Shown here: positions 20,421-32,245 of the stretch, one piece after another
Numbering within the stretch: the first letter of the stretch is position 1
How the letters are laid out: every line of letters begins with the position of its first letter
DNA from: Cristatella mucedo
Taxonomy: Eukaryota; Bryozoa; Phylactolaemata; Cristatellidae
Reading direction: 5' to 3'
Length of the DNA stretch: 62,000 nucleotides
Assembly (NCBI GenBank): GCA_009760855.2
Contig: WPIO01000094.1
Span: 1 to 62,000, forward strand
Program-made: the position numbers and the translations under genes
Notes under the pieces: generated by a model
What the model saw: the letters and a program-made list of their open reading frames with translations, nothing else
The model's database searches: none
What the model was told of the DNA's origin: nothing

Positions 20421-23400
20421 AGACTGCTAGGCGCTAATTTCAGGCTTCGATGGAACATCGATCCAAAGCATAACGCCTAAGTTGTGCTTCAAATATATAG
20501 GACAAATTGCCAGCAGTATGGCATGCTATACCATCCGACATAACTTTGAAACTCGTCGAGTCCATGACAACCCGAATAGGAGAAGTGGTCCCTAATTGGG
20601 GAGGGGCCATTTTTTTACTAGATTTGGTGTTTGTACTCCCCGTGCTGCGGTTGTCATGCTAAAGAAGTTGTGCGTTGGACTGTTTTGTTTACTGTGGCAT
20701 CAATTTCATTCGTTTGCAAGTTCCGGGAGGACTTTAAAACTGCATTAAGCAATAGTCAACCAAGCGGCCATTGTTGTAGTGGGTGTGGCAAACATATGGC
20801 TGCTAGTGTAGATATGCCGAAGGGCTTTCCATCCAAGATGGGACCGGAATGCATGCAGGTGGAGACGAGATTTTCAGGTTTAGGAAGGGGAGCTCCAGGC
20901 TCCTTCAGACATAATGACATAAGCAGCACATGAAAACAGTTTTTGGAAAAATTAACAATTCTACTCGACTTGTTCCTTTTGTGTCTTACCACTGCTTCCG
21001 ACCTTTGGGAATGAGGAAATTTGCCCTGGGATTAAGGTACTTCCATTTCTCCACGAGGGAAATCGTCCCCCTGCCCCTTAAGCTCGGCCACTGAGTGGTA
21101 GTCATAGGAGCTACTGCTAGCAATAATTCTGACTCTGTGACTGCATCTGCAGTTGAACCTGGGCACGATAAATAGCTGCGACTATTACCATGCAATTGCT
21201 GATATACTACATACCTGGGATAAGGCTAACTTAGCACATGCGTAGCAGCATAAAAAACAACCTTGCACATTACAAATGCTGGGGAAAAGAATGCCAAAAG
21301 ATTGACGACAAAATGTACTGTTTCTGTATGCATACCCAGGTAAATGACAGTGTGCTCACGAACACAGCAAGTACTATGAGGAACATGTAGCTATCTTATT
21401 GCACAGGCACAGAGGCCTGCAAGCAGTGAGTTATAGAAGCATAAATGTGATATAAAATGGCCTGGACCAGCTTTCGAGGCCAGAATTTTACTAAATGAAG
21501 CAGCTGAAAGTGGGCAGACTTGACTGTAAAGACGACCAGGTCAACTGGTAAAGGTCGCTGTTGAACAAGATATCCAGATTTCAAGGTGATTGTACACGGG
21601 ACATGCTGGCAAAGCCATCTTCGAGCACTAGGCTTTCTTGCTTATGAGTGATTCTGCCTTAACTGAAAGACATAATTTATTCGCAGCATAAGTATGGCAG
21701 TACGCCGGCTGCACATAAATGATAGCCTAGCTTATACTCCTCGACTAGATCATCATGAGGAGCTTGAATTTACGTGAAAATAATGAGACTACTAGAGACT
21801 CTTTGGATGGCCCATGCTTGAATAGCATGATTTGATTGGTGAACGTAAGAAGTTGACGTAAACTGCGCATGATGCGACTATTCTGCCGGTGCTGTTGCTG
21901 TCTCGATCGTAGCGGAGCCTTTGACGACGACCCTCTGGCTTATTGTTCTCTAACCGGTAGCTAATTCTTCCCTTAATAGTCCTCTTCCGTTAGCTGCAGG
22001 CAGCTACGATTGCAGAGCTATCCTACCAGCTCCGTGCGACTTCCTCTCGCGTCCGAGCGATTCCAGCCGAGTCGCTTCTTCAACCATGCACCGGACAAGA
22101 AAGTTTCATACAGCAGCTATCCGTTCTCTAAGCAAACTAGAGGCGGAAAGTTTTAACTGGTTGCCAGGCAGTCTCTGCGGCACCAGCCTGCCGTGGCGGC
22201 ACTGAACTTGGGTCCCCTACAGCAGCTGTGTGGGCGTGGCCACGCCGGAAAGTTATCCCACCCCTGCAGGACTCACACCCGGCCGACGGGACGGGTCTAC
22301 GTTTGAGCGGGATGGTAACGTAGCAGTGTCAAGTTAAAGAAGGTCCAAGATATGTATTAGTGCGTGTGATAATCCAACGCAAAGACCGATGTACGTATCA
22401 GAGCGTATGATCAGCCGGGATCTCAATGCCTAATCTCATTTTTCATAAATCTCAGAATTCATAAATCATACAATCGTCTTAGTTCCTTCATATTGAAAGA
22501 TTACTTCAACGAAAGGCACAAATAAAGGTCTTGGTGACTTCCAACAGACTCGTTTGCAGGCTTACAGTAGCTCACGCTCAGAGCTAGGACTCGGCTGGCC
22601 GTTACTCCGAGAGAAAACGAGTGCCAAAACCAACAGCAGCCTAGATTATAACCTTAAAACATGCCGAGTTGACGTGATATTTTTGCATTTGTTCTTCCTT
22701 TGAGCATAGGCTGTAGCTAAAGGGATAATCGTCTATGCAGAACCAAATTCATATATTTTCCGACAACTTTTCAAGAGTGTAAACAAGCTCTCTCGGCAGA
22801 GTCTAGCACACAAATTATGATAAACTGACACAAACGTCTTTCTATCCTGACGTATACCATGAACAAGTGACTGAACTTGCTGAACTTAAATATGCTTTCA
22901 AACAATCAACAAACAGTATACAACAAATCAACCTGCACAGCACTACACAGAAATAGATCGCACTACCATATCGGAGCTCAATGTTCCTGCTGCTAGGCGC
23001 CAGCCAGGACGATAGCCAATAGGAGCGCTGCGTTCCCGAGTCTCAGAAGACAGACAGCTACTGTTGATGTCTGCGTGTCTGAGTCAATTTCTGCACGTCA
23101 GTTGAAATTGCAATAATGCAAAGAACTGTTTACTACGAGTGCTTTCAGAAGCCGTATGCCATTTAGCAAGACGTACGCTCTACACTCGCACCTTCTATTC
23201 TTCTCATACTATTCGTCTACAATGATGACTGCACTGGCCAACTCAACATCAGCTGATGTTAGCTTGGCGGCTTCCCGGGCAAACCATCGTCCATACCTGC
23301 CTCCCGAATATGAGTAGGAAGCTATGGATGGAACTAAGTCAGCCGTCAATTCTACTTGACTTGGTCGTGCAGACGCACCAGTTAGGTGGAAAGTAGGGAA

Positions 23401-23996
23401 GGTACTGAGTATAAACGCAGCTTAAGAGTTTAGGCCGCTTTCATGATTTTGAGGGGCCAGCTGCGGTCTTACCACCTTGGTAATTTTGGCAATCGACATA
23501 GCTCGGAAGCGGGTTGAGATGAGTTAGAAATCTGTCCGATATAACGTTCTGAAAATTTCTAGGGACAAAAAACCGGCAGCTGTATCTGAAAGCCCTCGGG
23601 TAGAAGCCCGAGGGCTGCTCGGTTCCTGATATTGAGTTCGCAAAGGCCAATTTTGCACCACCACTAACCACACGATCATGCTTTCTTTACAGCAGAGCTC
23701 GGCAAACTTTTTGTTGGACTACTAGGCCATTTCAGGAGGTCAAGAAGGCAAACTAGGCCAGAAGAAACCATGCCCACTCTGTCTGCCCCGGAGTGGGCGT
23801 GGCCACTATGCCCACTTTAAACTGTGCAGGGGGGGAGCCAAATCAAGCACAATAACACTTAGCTGTCAACTCAAAGTAAAATGCGGCCGAGAGACGGCGG
23901 CGCGTGCCTCGAAAACTCGCTAGTTGGGATACTCTAAGGTCAAAGTACCTCTATATAGTGAAGGGCAAGAAAACCGTGACAACTCAATTCGGCTAC
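20421..23996. other. Intergenic, no gene recognised
   Basis: Only short, unrelated ORFs are present; the longest is about 100 codons (20631-20933 plus) without a recognisable domain. A small perfect hairpin lies at 23591-23616. Decayed LINE-A-like sequence may be present near 21420-21600 (TGAAAGTGGGCAGACTTGACTG), but it is too short to delimit. I see nothing else supportable. Confidence 0.5.
23591..23616. repeat. Perfect 10-bp hairpin
   Basis: AGCCCTCGGG (23591-23600) pairs with CCCGAGGGCT (23607-23616) across the loop TAGAAG. It is GC-rich and stable on paper. It has no flanking T-run or gene, so no function is proposed. Confidence 0.6.
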
Positions 23997-24476
23997 TACT
24001 GCAGAGAAGCTATCCAACTGTTCACACACTCTGAAGGATGCTTTATGCTTTCTCTTGACTCCTTCAAATAAGTTTCAGATTTTAGTCCTTTCAGATACTG
24101 CCGCGTGTCCCGAGCCCTCGCGCTGCCTGACACAGTCAATGCACTTGGACAGCTTGCAGCCGAAGCACAGCAGATCCAGCAGCTGCAAGTCATGCGGACA
24201 CTGCTGCTGCACTGAGAATTGCAGCACTTCATTCCAGTTCGAGATTTGTCCAAGTGCAACGGTCACATGACTACTACTGCATCAGTTATGCGATCAATGA
24301 TTACTTTGCAAGCAGGGCAGAGCATGCTCTTTGAGCCCTTTGCAGTGCAACCTTGGTCTACGCAGCTACAGCAGCAGCAGCTGATGCTGCTGCTGTAGCT
24401 GCGCTGTCGCAACTCACCAGCAGGTGATGCATGATAACCGGTGATAGCCGATCGGTGCAAGCCGGTGCATTGCTAA
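23997..24476 (-). pseudogene. TRIM paralogue fragment (RING and B-box 2 remnants)
   Basis: This is homologous to exon 1 of the intact TRIM gene. It keeps the end of the RING (KGSKSMLCPACK) and B-box 2 with the following sequence (FSVQQQCPHD, LLCFGCKLSKCIDC) in two frames. The first RING cysteines and all of B-box 1 are gone. The start codon is removed by a deletion of about 18 bases relative to the copy at 38662, across a CATTG-type microhomology. Sequence homologous to the rest of the coiled coil stops at about 23997. It shares the B-box 1 loss with 34140-38662, so the two derive from one already defective copy. Confidence 0.85.
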
Positions 24477-24775
24477 AGTTAAGACCACTTATTAAATTAT
24501 CAGCTCAGACCCACTTAATCGCGCAAGCTAGTGGCTCGTTTTGACAGGATAATCTAATGGAGCTGCAACTAACCGTGTACTCCGACTAGCCAATCGAACA
24601 TGACCTAATAGCATCCGGAACCTTTTCAGCACTTGTACGTTATTTCTTCCCCAGATCTCGATATCTGCTTCAATTGACCCTTACTACTCGGCTTACAAGG
24701 TGTGCGGCATATTTGTTTAAATTAGCCAATTTAACAGTGTCATTATGTGTTTCGGCAGAATGGTGTTAACAGCTT
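24477..24775. other. Upstream flank of the TRIM fragment, duplicated at 38663
   Basis: It is clearly homologous to 38663-38957 (shared landmarks TAATCTAATGGAGCTGCAAC and CCCCAGATCTCGATATCTGC). No ORF of note. It may contain the old promoter region of the dead gene. Confidence 0.7.
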
Positions 24776-25168
24776 TAACAATAATAATAATCATAATAAC
24801 AATAGTGCACTTGATAAAGCGCCCTCAGAAAACTTAATCTCTCTCTGGGCGCTTTACATTTGCTGCAAAGGGAAATGCAATTGAATGGTAAGTAAAATCA
24901 TGCTTGATAAACAAGCAAAATGAATAACATGGTAAGGGGTGACATGCACAGGGTCAGCATGCAAATGTGGTTAGTGGCAGCATGCACAGTGTCAGCACGC
25001 ATAAGCACATCAAGGACGAATCACAGGGACCCACTAAATGCTGTATTAAATAGGTGTGTTGTTAAGTTCTTTTTAAATGTGGTCAGGTCAGGAGACGTTC
25101 TGACGCAGGTCGGGAGGGAGTTCCAGCCTTTGGGAGCAAACGAACTAAATGCACGGTCTCTAAATAAT
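24776..25168 (-). mobile_element. LINE-A copy, 5'-truncated
   Basis: Minus orientation: an (ATT)n tail at 24778-24810, the family tail, the 3' UTR and the RT C-terminal end (AFSSFAPKGWNSLPTC). It is absent from the paired copy near 38945, so it inserted after that duplication. Confidence 0.85.
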
Positions 25169-25351
25169 ACATTTTTTATAGCACTCAGAAAACTCAATCT
25201 CTTTCTAGGCACTCTACAGTTGCTGCAAAAGAAGCATGATCACAATGGTTAGTGGTAGCATACTTAATTACAACAAGCATAACATGGTTTGAGGTGACAT
25301 GCACAAGGTTAGCATGAAAATACGGTTAGCTGGTAGCATGTACAGTAAATA

Positions 25352-25615
25352 ATTCATTCCTATAGCCCCCTAAGAACTCCATCCCGAGGTCGTGGGTTCG
25401 ATTCCTGCGGTGGGCGATCCTTCATCGCCACTGCAAGGGGTGGCGATAGCCTTAAAGGCTCTTCTGTCGCTATACAAAAAGAGGCTGTTAAATCAGCTTG
25501 GATTTATTTATTATTAATCTCTATTCAGGCGGTTCAAATATGCCTCGGGGCTCGAGCCCACGACCTTGGGCCAGACCGTGGTCGGCGCAAGCACCTTAAA
25601 CACTGGGCCAAACCA
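25352..25615 (-). mobile_element. SINE-2 copy (interrupted)
   Basis: The tRNA-like head with GGCTCGAGCCCCGAGGC and the LINE-A-like tail are split by a SINE-1 copy. The counterpart at 39155-39297 is uninterrupted. Confidence 0.75.
25384..25516 (+). mobile_element. SINE-1 copy nested in SINE-2
   Basis: A plus-strand SINE-1 missing the first part of its tRNA head. It has a perfect B-box GGTTCGATTCC (25397-25407), CTTCTGTCGCTATAC, and an ATTTATTTATTA-like tail. Confidence 0.82.
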
Positions 25616-25870
25616 GTGCATGTCAGCATGCATAAGTACACTAAGGACGAAGAATCACACGGACAAACTAAATGATGCGATAGATCGATGCGTTTTAGCT
25701 TCTTTTCGAAGGTTATCAAGTCAAGGGATGACAGGTCACGTGGAGCACCTAGTTAAGGTAAGTAAGCCTTGCTTTCAAAGGTGGCGCCGGAATTTTCAGT
25801 CAGTGTGTGAGGGGAATGACCAGCAAGATGTTCGCGAAAAGGGCAAGATCCAAAAGGAAGGAAAAATTAT

Positions 25871-26258
25871 AGCATACAATGCAATGCACAGTGTGCCTCT
25901 GTCTGTAACTACACAAAACTACGAACATCAGGTGGGTTTTTAATAAGAGAACTTGTTTCTCTCGGGTACTAAAAACCTATGGGACTTTTGGTGTGCATGC
26001 TGTTGCCAACAGACCTCTTGGCCACCGATTGGCTCTATTTCACTACCTCAACTGCTCTCCTGACTTTACTATGGTTCTCACTTTCTCTTTGTTGTGTACA
26101 ATGAAGTCTGTTGGCTACCGAATGAGTACCGAAAGCTGCTCAGGCTGTGAGTGCACTATAGAAAATTCTCCTGCGAAACACCCACATAGTCTTTGTGGCC
26201 TTGTGGAGTTGCAGACGGAGATACATTCCATTGCATTACCTCAGGCAAGTAGCAACAT
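25871..26258 (+). mobile_element. LINE-B 3' end fragments in opposite orientations
   Basis: Bases 25871-25945 look like a decayed minus-orientation LINE-B 3' tail (GCCTCTGTCTGTAACTACAC). Bases 25985-26258 are a plus-orientation LINE-B 3' region (CACTACCTCAACTGCTCTCC, GGCTACCGAATGAGTACCGA), ending in a GGAGATACATTCCATTGCATTA tail. The paired copy (39555-39683) keeps the outer ends but lacks most of the middle. Confidence 0.7.
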
Positions 26259-27049
26259 TCACTTTCACTGAATCATGAAACAATATGCACGTGAAGCACA
26301 CAAGCAGAAGAAAAACATGTACTTTCAATGGGGCAAAAGACTTAAAGGCTGCAAAGTCATTGCAGACATGACCGTAGCTGAAAGTGATGTCCAGACTTAT
26401 GGTACACACGAGCTGAAGGCTGTATCACCACAAGATTCAGTTTAGCCAAATAGACAACAAAATCACTCGATGCTAAGGAGCAGGTGAGACAAGAGCACAC
26501 TGGTGTGTAGTTATGGTAGGTAAGCTGCTGAAAAAGCAAGTGAATTGATGTATAAGCAAGAACGAGGATCATGAAATCAATTCGGTGCTCGTCAAGAAGC
26601 CAGTGAATCAGACAGAAGCTGCAGGTTAGGGAGCATTATGCCACCAATGACAGACCAAACCAGACGAGCCGAAAAGCTTTTGCCAGTTAAAAGAAGATTA
26701 TGGGTATGAGCCGTGACTGCTGAACAAAGAGAGTTAAGATAATCTAAACTCAATGTCACAGAGCCATGAGCTTGTTTGGCCGTTATACCCTTATCTATGC
26801 AGGCACTGATTTTGGCAATATTTCTAAAGTGAAAGTAGGACGACTTGACAGTAGAGCAAATGTGCTCATCTAAAAATGTATTTGATCATCTAAAAATACA
26901 TTTTGAGCATAGTGCACCGAGATTAAGGTAAAGTCAGTGGAGGGATGCAAGCTCAACGGATCTTGAGGGTTAGATCTTCCAACTTTCGGGTGACACTAGG
27001 TGTGCCTGTAACTATTACGCCAAGTGAGCATAGCAAAACAAGCAAGTGC
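26259..27049. other. No gene recognised; possible old LINE debris
   Basis: Short ORFs only. Bases 26810-26870 resemble LINE-A internal sequence on the minus strand (AAAGTAGGACGACTTGACAG), but the match is weak. Confidence 0.4.
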
Positions 27050-28510
27050 TAGCATACAAGCAGCAGCTGTGTATAGCAATTGCTGCAAAGGAAGCACAAT
27101 CGAATGGTGAGTGGTATCGTGCTCAATGAACAAGAATAAATTGGTTAGGGGTTACATGCATGGGGTCAGCATGCAAGTTTGGTTAGTGGCAGCATGCACA
27201 GTATCGGCAGGCATAAGCTCATAAAGAACGAATCACAGGGACTCACTAACTAAATGCTGTCTTAAATAGATGAATCTTTAGTTTCTTTTTATAAGCCTGA
27301 TAATTAAATGTTACATGAAGTATATAGAATACCAGACCAAGAGAATACAGGCACTTCCAAGCAAGAAGTAGATACCCTGGTTGATAGTGAGTACCTCCAG
27401 GTCAGCCATAAGTAAAACTAAAATCGAGGTGAAATCATTTCTAGATCACCTAGGGGATATGTTATACATATTTCCATGAGGCTAAGTGAGCAATGTGACT
27501 ACGCCATGTGCAATAAGTGACAATGCTATGAGTAAAAGCATAGACATTCGGTTTTCTTATCAAGCAGCCTCAAAGTATATGTAGCAGCAGAAAAGTCTTA
27601 GCAGCTACCTCTCCAGCTATCAGTGAGCAATGAAAAACTCCCTATTTCACGAATAGAATCCGTCACCTGAGTCACAAAATGAGAGCATCTTACCCTGAGA
27701 AGTCTTGAGATGTTAGATGGGTCTGGACCGTTCGATTTGTTTAAAAGCAGGAAGTGCTGGCTTCTTGAGCTCCTGCCAAACAAAATCAGACACATGCCGA
27801 CTAGCGTCTGCGATACCATGCTTCCAAGTCATTTTGGAATCAATGTAAGTCTTTAACATTCGGGCCGAAGTCATTTAGCTCTACTAATCCGTGCCCAACG
27901 TTCGCTTCCACCCAGGACGAGGCACAAGCACTAAAAACGCATACTGGCATCTTTTTATGAAGGTGAAGTAAGCAAGTAGCACCTAGAAGTTAATGGCTGC
28001 ATCAGAACACGGAATTCTTGGAGGCTCGGATTTCAGGCAGTACATGGACACTGTCTGACTGCCTAGGCAGCAAATAGATTTCGAGTGAAAATCAAGCCAC
28101 TTTTTTCAAATGGTTATTACAGAAATACACGTGAGATCTCTACTGATGAGCTGTCTGTCAAAGAGGTGTGCCGTCAGTTATGGGTCACCTCCCCCCCCCA
28201 GCGACGGCAGCCTTATGCTTCGTTCTTCTAGTATACTTCGTGCTTATGCTACGCGAGACATTCTGGCTGATTCGATTTTTTATGTTAAGCTTACCAATTT
28301 CCGAGTCACATTATTCAGCCTGCTTGTTTGCTTTATAATTTTTCAGTTTGATTAAAGTGTGCTGCCATCTAAGTATGGATATCAACAAAATATGCAACAA
28401 GGGAGTTTATTGAATTTGCCATACTGGATGGCTTCGAGATATCGAAGCACGTGTACAGCTGTATGTCGTCAGCATAGAAGTAAAAGCCTAAATTGTGCTT
28501 GTTGTAAGCT
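27050..28510 (-). mobile_element. Degraded LINE-A copy
   Basis: Minus orientation. An RT core remnant lies at 28510-28440 (FYADDIQLY readable), and a LINE-A 3' region lies at about 27290-27055 (GAATCACAGGGACTCACTAA, TTGCTGCAAAGGAAGCAC). The sequence between is heavily decayed, so one element or two cannot be decided. Confidence 0.55.
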
Positions 28511-29585
28511 AACTTTTCAACTGGGATATGATCTGAACCATTTCAATGCAGTGCTAAGGTCCAGGCGTGAGGCTGTCGAAAATAACTTGGCGATCGTTAT
28601 TATCAAATGATGCCGGAGGATAATGCAACAACTTTACTTACGTCTGCATTCTCAAAGGCCAAGGTACGGAGTTAGAAATTTGGCGAACGCGTTATAGCAA
28701 TCTTATAAAGACATCTACGGTAGGAAAGCACGAAGCATGAAGTCTAGTTACGTACGGCAGAGTGTAGCTATCTGCTCTCAGCCAGTGCTATAGATACTTT
28801 GTAGCTTACCTAAGCCCACTGAGAGTTCGGCCAGGATTGTATGTACAGGTGCTTCCTACATGCTGCAAGCAGCACAAAGAAGCATTATCGTACGCACGTT
28901 ATTACGATTAACGAAGGCACGGTCTCTCAAAACAGCTGTGATTGTGACCTACCTCAGACAGCAGCTGCCTATGCAAAGAAGGAAGTGAAACTGAGCTGCC
29001 GAGCAAGAATTCCTGTCCCTCGATGACCTCTGACCTACTAGCTACCTACAACACGACCTGATAATTGCTACAGGGTTCAGGGAATTGGGGTTCGACGAAT
29101 TACTGCAAGCCACCGAAATCCACCTCAAGCCACTCTAATTAGGCTAACCGTGACCATACGTATGCATTGCCGAGCTCAAATTTTGTGCTGATACTGTATT
29201 AAACGTTCGAATTTATCTGTCCACCAAATTTTAATTGGGTTAACACAGACCCACCTATGCAAACGAGCTTTGACACAGGAAGCTTGTACCACAATCCACT
29301 GCAATCCACCACAATTCATTCTAGTTCCCATAGAATCCACCCCAAATCAGCTGTCCACAGCTCCGAAAAGTTTGGACTATCAAACTAAGCTATATGTGCA
29401 ATATACCCAAGAAGTTTTGCCGGAATCTGCTCATGAGTTCTCACGAAGTCCACTGAATAAGATTGCAGTGGCCCAGGCCAATACCACAATCCACCTCAAA
29501 CTATTGCTGCAATTGACTGCGGCTGCTTGACAGGTACGTGGCAGGCAATCAAAATAAGCTGAGTGACATGCAGCGTTAGGTAGCT
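28511..29585. other. No gene recognised
   Basis: Only short ORFs, including 29270-29530 plus (86 codons, low-complexity Pro/Gln/Thr). From about 29545 rightward the sequence is homologous to the 3' flank of the intact TRIM gene (CAGGTACGTGGCAGGCAATC). Confidence 0.45.
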
Positions 29586-31359
29586 GCCTCCCAGAGCTGA
29601 AATGCTGCAGCTGCCTTCCCTTTATCGTCTGCTCTCAGCTGCAGCAGCTGCTGCAGGATACACGGTCACAGTCTGCATGTCCCAGCCCAGCACGGCTAGC
29701 ACGGTCCTCTGTCCTCAGCCCAGTAACAGAAACCAAGGCTGCTCCAGTCCGTGGCTGCTGTAGGAGACGACCTGCTGCCGCATCTCCTAAGTCTCACACC
29801 TCATGCTCCTGTCTCCCTCAAGCAGCCCTCGGACAGCCACGTACGGGAGACCGCCTGCTGCACAGACGTCCAGCGCTCGCTCATCACTGCTCATTTCGCG
29901 TCTCTGTTGTCTGTCACCTCGGTGGCTGCAGCTGTTCACTATGTACAGCTCTCTGCCATCGTCCACCTCCACCGTGCTGCAGCTCGTAATGACCAGAGTT
30001 GCAGCATTGACAGCCACACTGCCAGTATGCTGTGATACTCCCACTAGCTGCTGTGCTGCAGTTGTCCCGAGCTCAGCTGCAGCCCTTGGCAATACCAGCC
30101 CTGGGTCACAGCCAGAGCAGGTCGCCGAGCACGGACGGAGTGCTTCCTGGGGGACCACGGCAGCACTGCGACACGTCGGCCTTCGAGCCACTGGTTCCCT
30201 CCAGTAGCAGCAGCAGCAGAGTGGCTGCGTCTGAGCAGCAGGACGAGCCGTGACTAGTTCAAGCCTACAGCAGCACGTCCGTCTTGCAGGGACTGCATTG
30301 CAGTGACCCAGTCGCCCCCTCCTCTGCTCCACCTCGCAGGTTTCCAGACGCTCAGCTCTCTGACTCATTAACTGTATTCCTTCAGGCCGCACTCCCAGAC
30401 AGCCAGAAGCAGGTGCCCCTCTGAAGTCACAGACAGGTCGAAGCACTCGACAGGCGTGTTGAAGCTGCTGAAGGCCGGGCAGAAGTGTAACGTTGGTTGC
30501 TCCTCTGCTGTAACGAAGAATGCTGGATCTGTGCATGCAGGCAGCAAAAAAGGAGAGAGCTGTGTGTGCAGAGTGTGTCTGCTCTCTAGCTAGAATTCAC
30601 GAATATCTCCAATTCATTAGAATCTTTCCTATGCTTTACATTCAACGTATATTTGCTATCGGCTGCTAGCACGAGCTGCACTGCCATACTCCGATAGGTT
30701 GGAGTTCAATGTGTCAATCACATTTTAGTAGTTGTTAACAGAATAAACGTGTATGAATATATACTGCATATCAAGCCATTTGCATACCGTCTTTACATAT
30801 TTGCTGTTAATAAAATAAAATAAGGTTTATATGATAAAATATGTTTTCTTTACTTCCCTGTACTTTAGGCAACATGCATTTCCGAATTTTCAGCTTTTCA
30901 TACCTGGCCTCTATCTTCCCTCCCTCACCTGTCCATGCCAAGCTAAATCTCAGCAGCTGCAAAACGGTAAGTAAAAAGGTACGCCGTACAGCCCATTCAT
31001 AGTCTCGTCCCTGATTCATGAGGTGATGCGTCGCCGGACCAATAGAGTGAGTGGCCTCTACTTGCACAATTATGGAGAATTACCTTGGAGCCTGTCCAGT
31101 GTTTTAATGAACTCAAATGTAATTCCCTGAACCTTTTGGTGTAGACTTTATTTCTTATAATGAATTGGAAAGAGAGCAGTAAGGTTGAATCGGGAGACAC
31201 AGGAAAAGCCAATAAGTAATTAAGCCATAGCTTAGGACGGCTTGACGTTGGTGTGCAGACAGCTGAGGGACGAAACACGATTACACTGGTGGGATCCAAA
31301 CTACCCGGCTGCTCAACCAGACCGTTAGTTGCTGATAACGATAGCAGTATAATTCGAAT

Positions 31360-31470
31360 CGTCAAGAATCTCATTAAAACCGAAGGTAGCGTGACGTCCA
31401 AGAATGATCTAATGGTAGATTGAGTCAAATGCTTCTGACATGTCTAGCAGGACCATGAATGTGAGGGTGC
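31360..31470 (-). mobile_element. Old LINE RT fragment in intron 2 of paralogue B
   Basis: Minus-strand LLDMSEAFDSI, followed by a continuing open stretch (31428-30997), matches the RT core motif. It is shared with the intron of the intact gene at 17560-17760. Confidence 0.55.
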
Positions 31471-32098
31471 CACCATAACGTCTACCAAAGAAGCCGTCAA
31501 TCAAACCGAGCTTGAGTACTGGCAGCACGGAAACCCCAAGCCTATTAAAAAAACCTAGTGCAAACAGATCGCAATATTTTCAATTTAACAATACTCGCTG
31601 AAATGCAATAACAAGATTTTCGAAGGGACCAATAACTTTGGAAGTCGAATTGAGAGCAGTCATGGAAGGGAACCAACGATATTTCCCTGCTAAGTGTACA
31701 TATTATATTATATTATATTTTTTTGGAAACTATGCTTCGGCTTTCAGCAAATGGTATCCGGGCAGCACTGAAAAATAGAAAATTGCTGGCTCACGACGTA
31801 CTGATGCAGAGAGATCGTTGCTGCCGGCCCAGACTTTAAACACGGTTCTCGACGAGACAAGTCTATGATGGATGCACTGACCTATTAGTTATTGGCACAA
31901 GCAATCCCTCCATCCTCCTACCTGATTCCTCGTCCAGGCAGTTATTACTCTAGGCTCTCAAACAAGCCAAAGACATCTCTTAGCTACATCTTGGCTAAGC
32001 ACAAAGGTGCATAGGCAAATGTGCAGGACACTGGATCCTTATCCTTTGAGTAGCTTTGAAATCGCCCTCACAACTTGAGGAAATTATGCAGATTTGAT

Positions 32099-32245
32099 TG
32101 AAAATAAATAAAAATATAATTAATTTGCATAGTGCCCTAAGAGAACTTAATCTCTATTCAGACGCTTCACATATGCCTCGGGGCTCGAGCCCACGACCTC
32201 GGTCGGAGCGAGGACCTTGTTCACTGGGCAAAACGACCGCGGCAC
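32099..32245 (-). mobile_element. SINE-2 copy with 10-bp target duplication
   Basis: CAGATTTGAT occurs at 32089-32098 and again at 32246-32255. Between them, on the minus strand, lies a tRNA-like head (GTCGTGGGCTCGAGCCCCGA), then GAAGCGTCTGAATAGAG, ATTAAGTTCTCT and an AT-rich tail. The intact gene's intron 2 at 18237-18262 has the empty site (GGCAGATTTCATTGAAGTAC). Confidence 0.9.

Larger units (their letters stand above)
25169..25870 (-). mobile_element. Older LINE-A copy with nested SINEs
   Basis: A diverged LINE-A 3' region in minus orientation (25169-25351 and about 25616-25800), split by SINE-2, which is itself split by SINE-1. The counterpart is 38958-39480, where only SINE-2 is inserted. 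Confidence 0.7.

Noticed and set aside
20631-20933. 100-codon plus-strand ORF as a gene
   Set aside because: No recognisable domain, no paralogue in the window, and of chance length for this composition.
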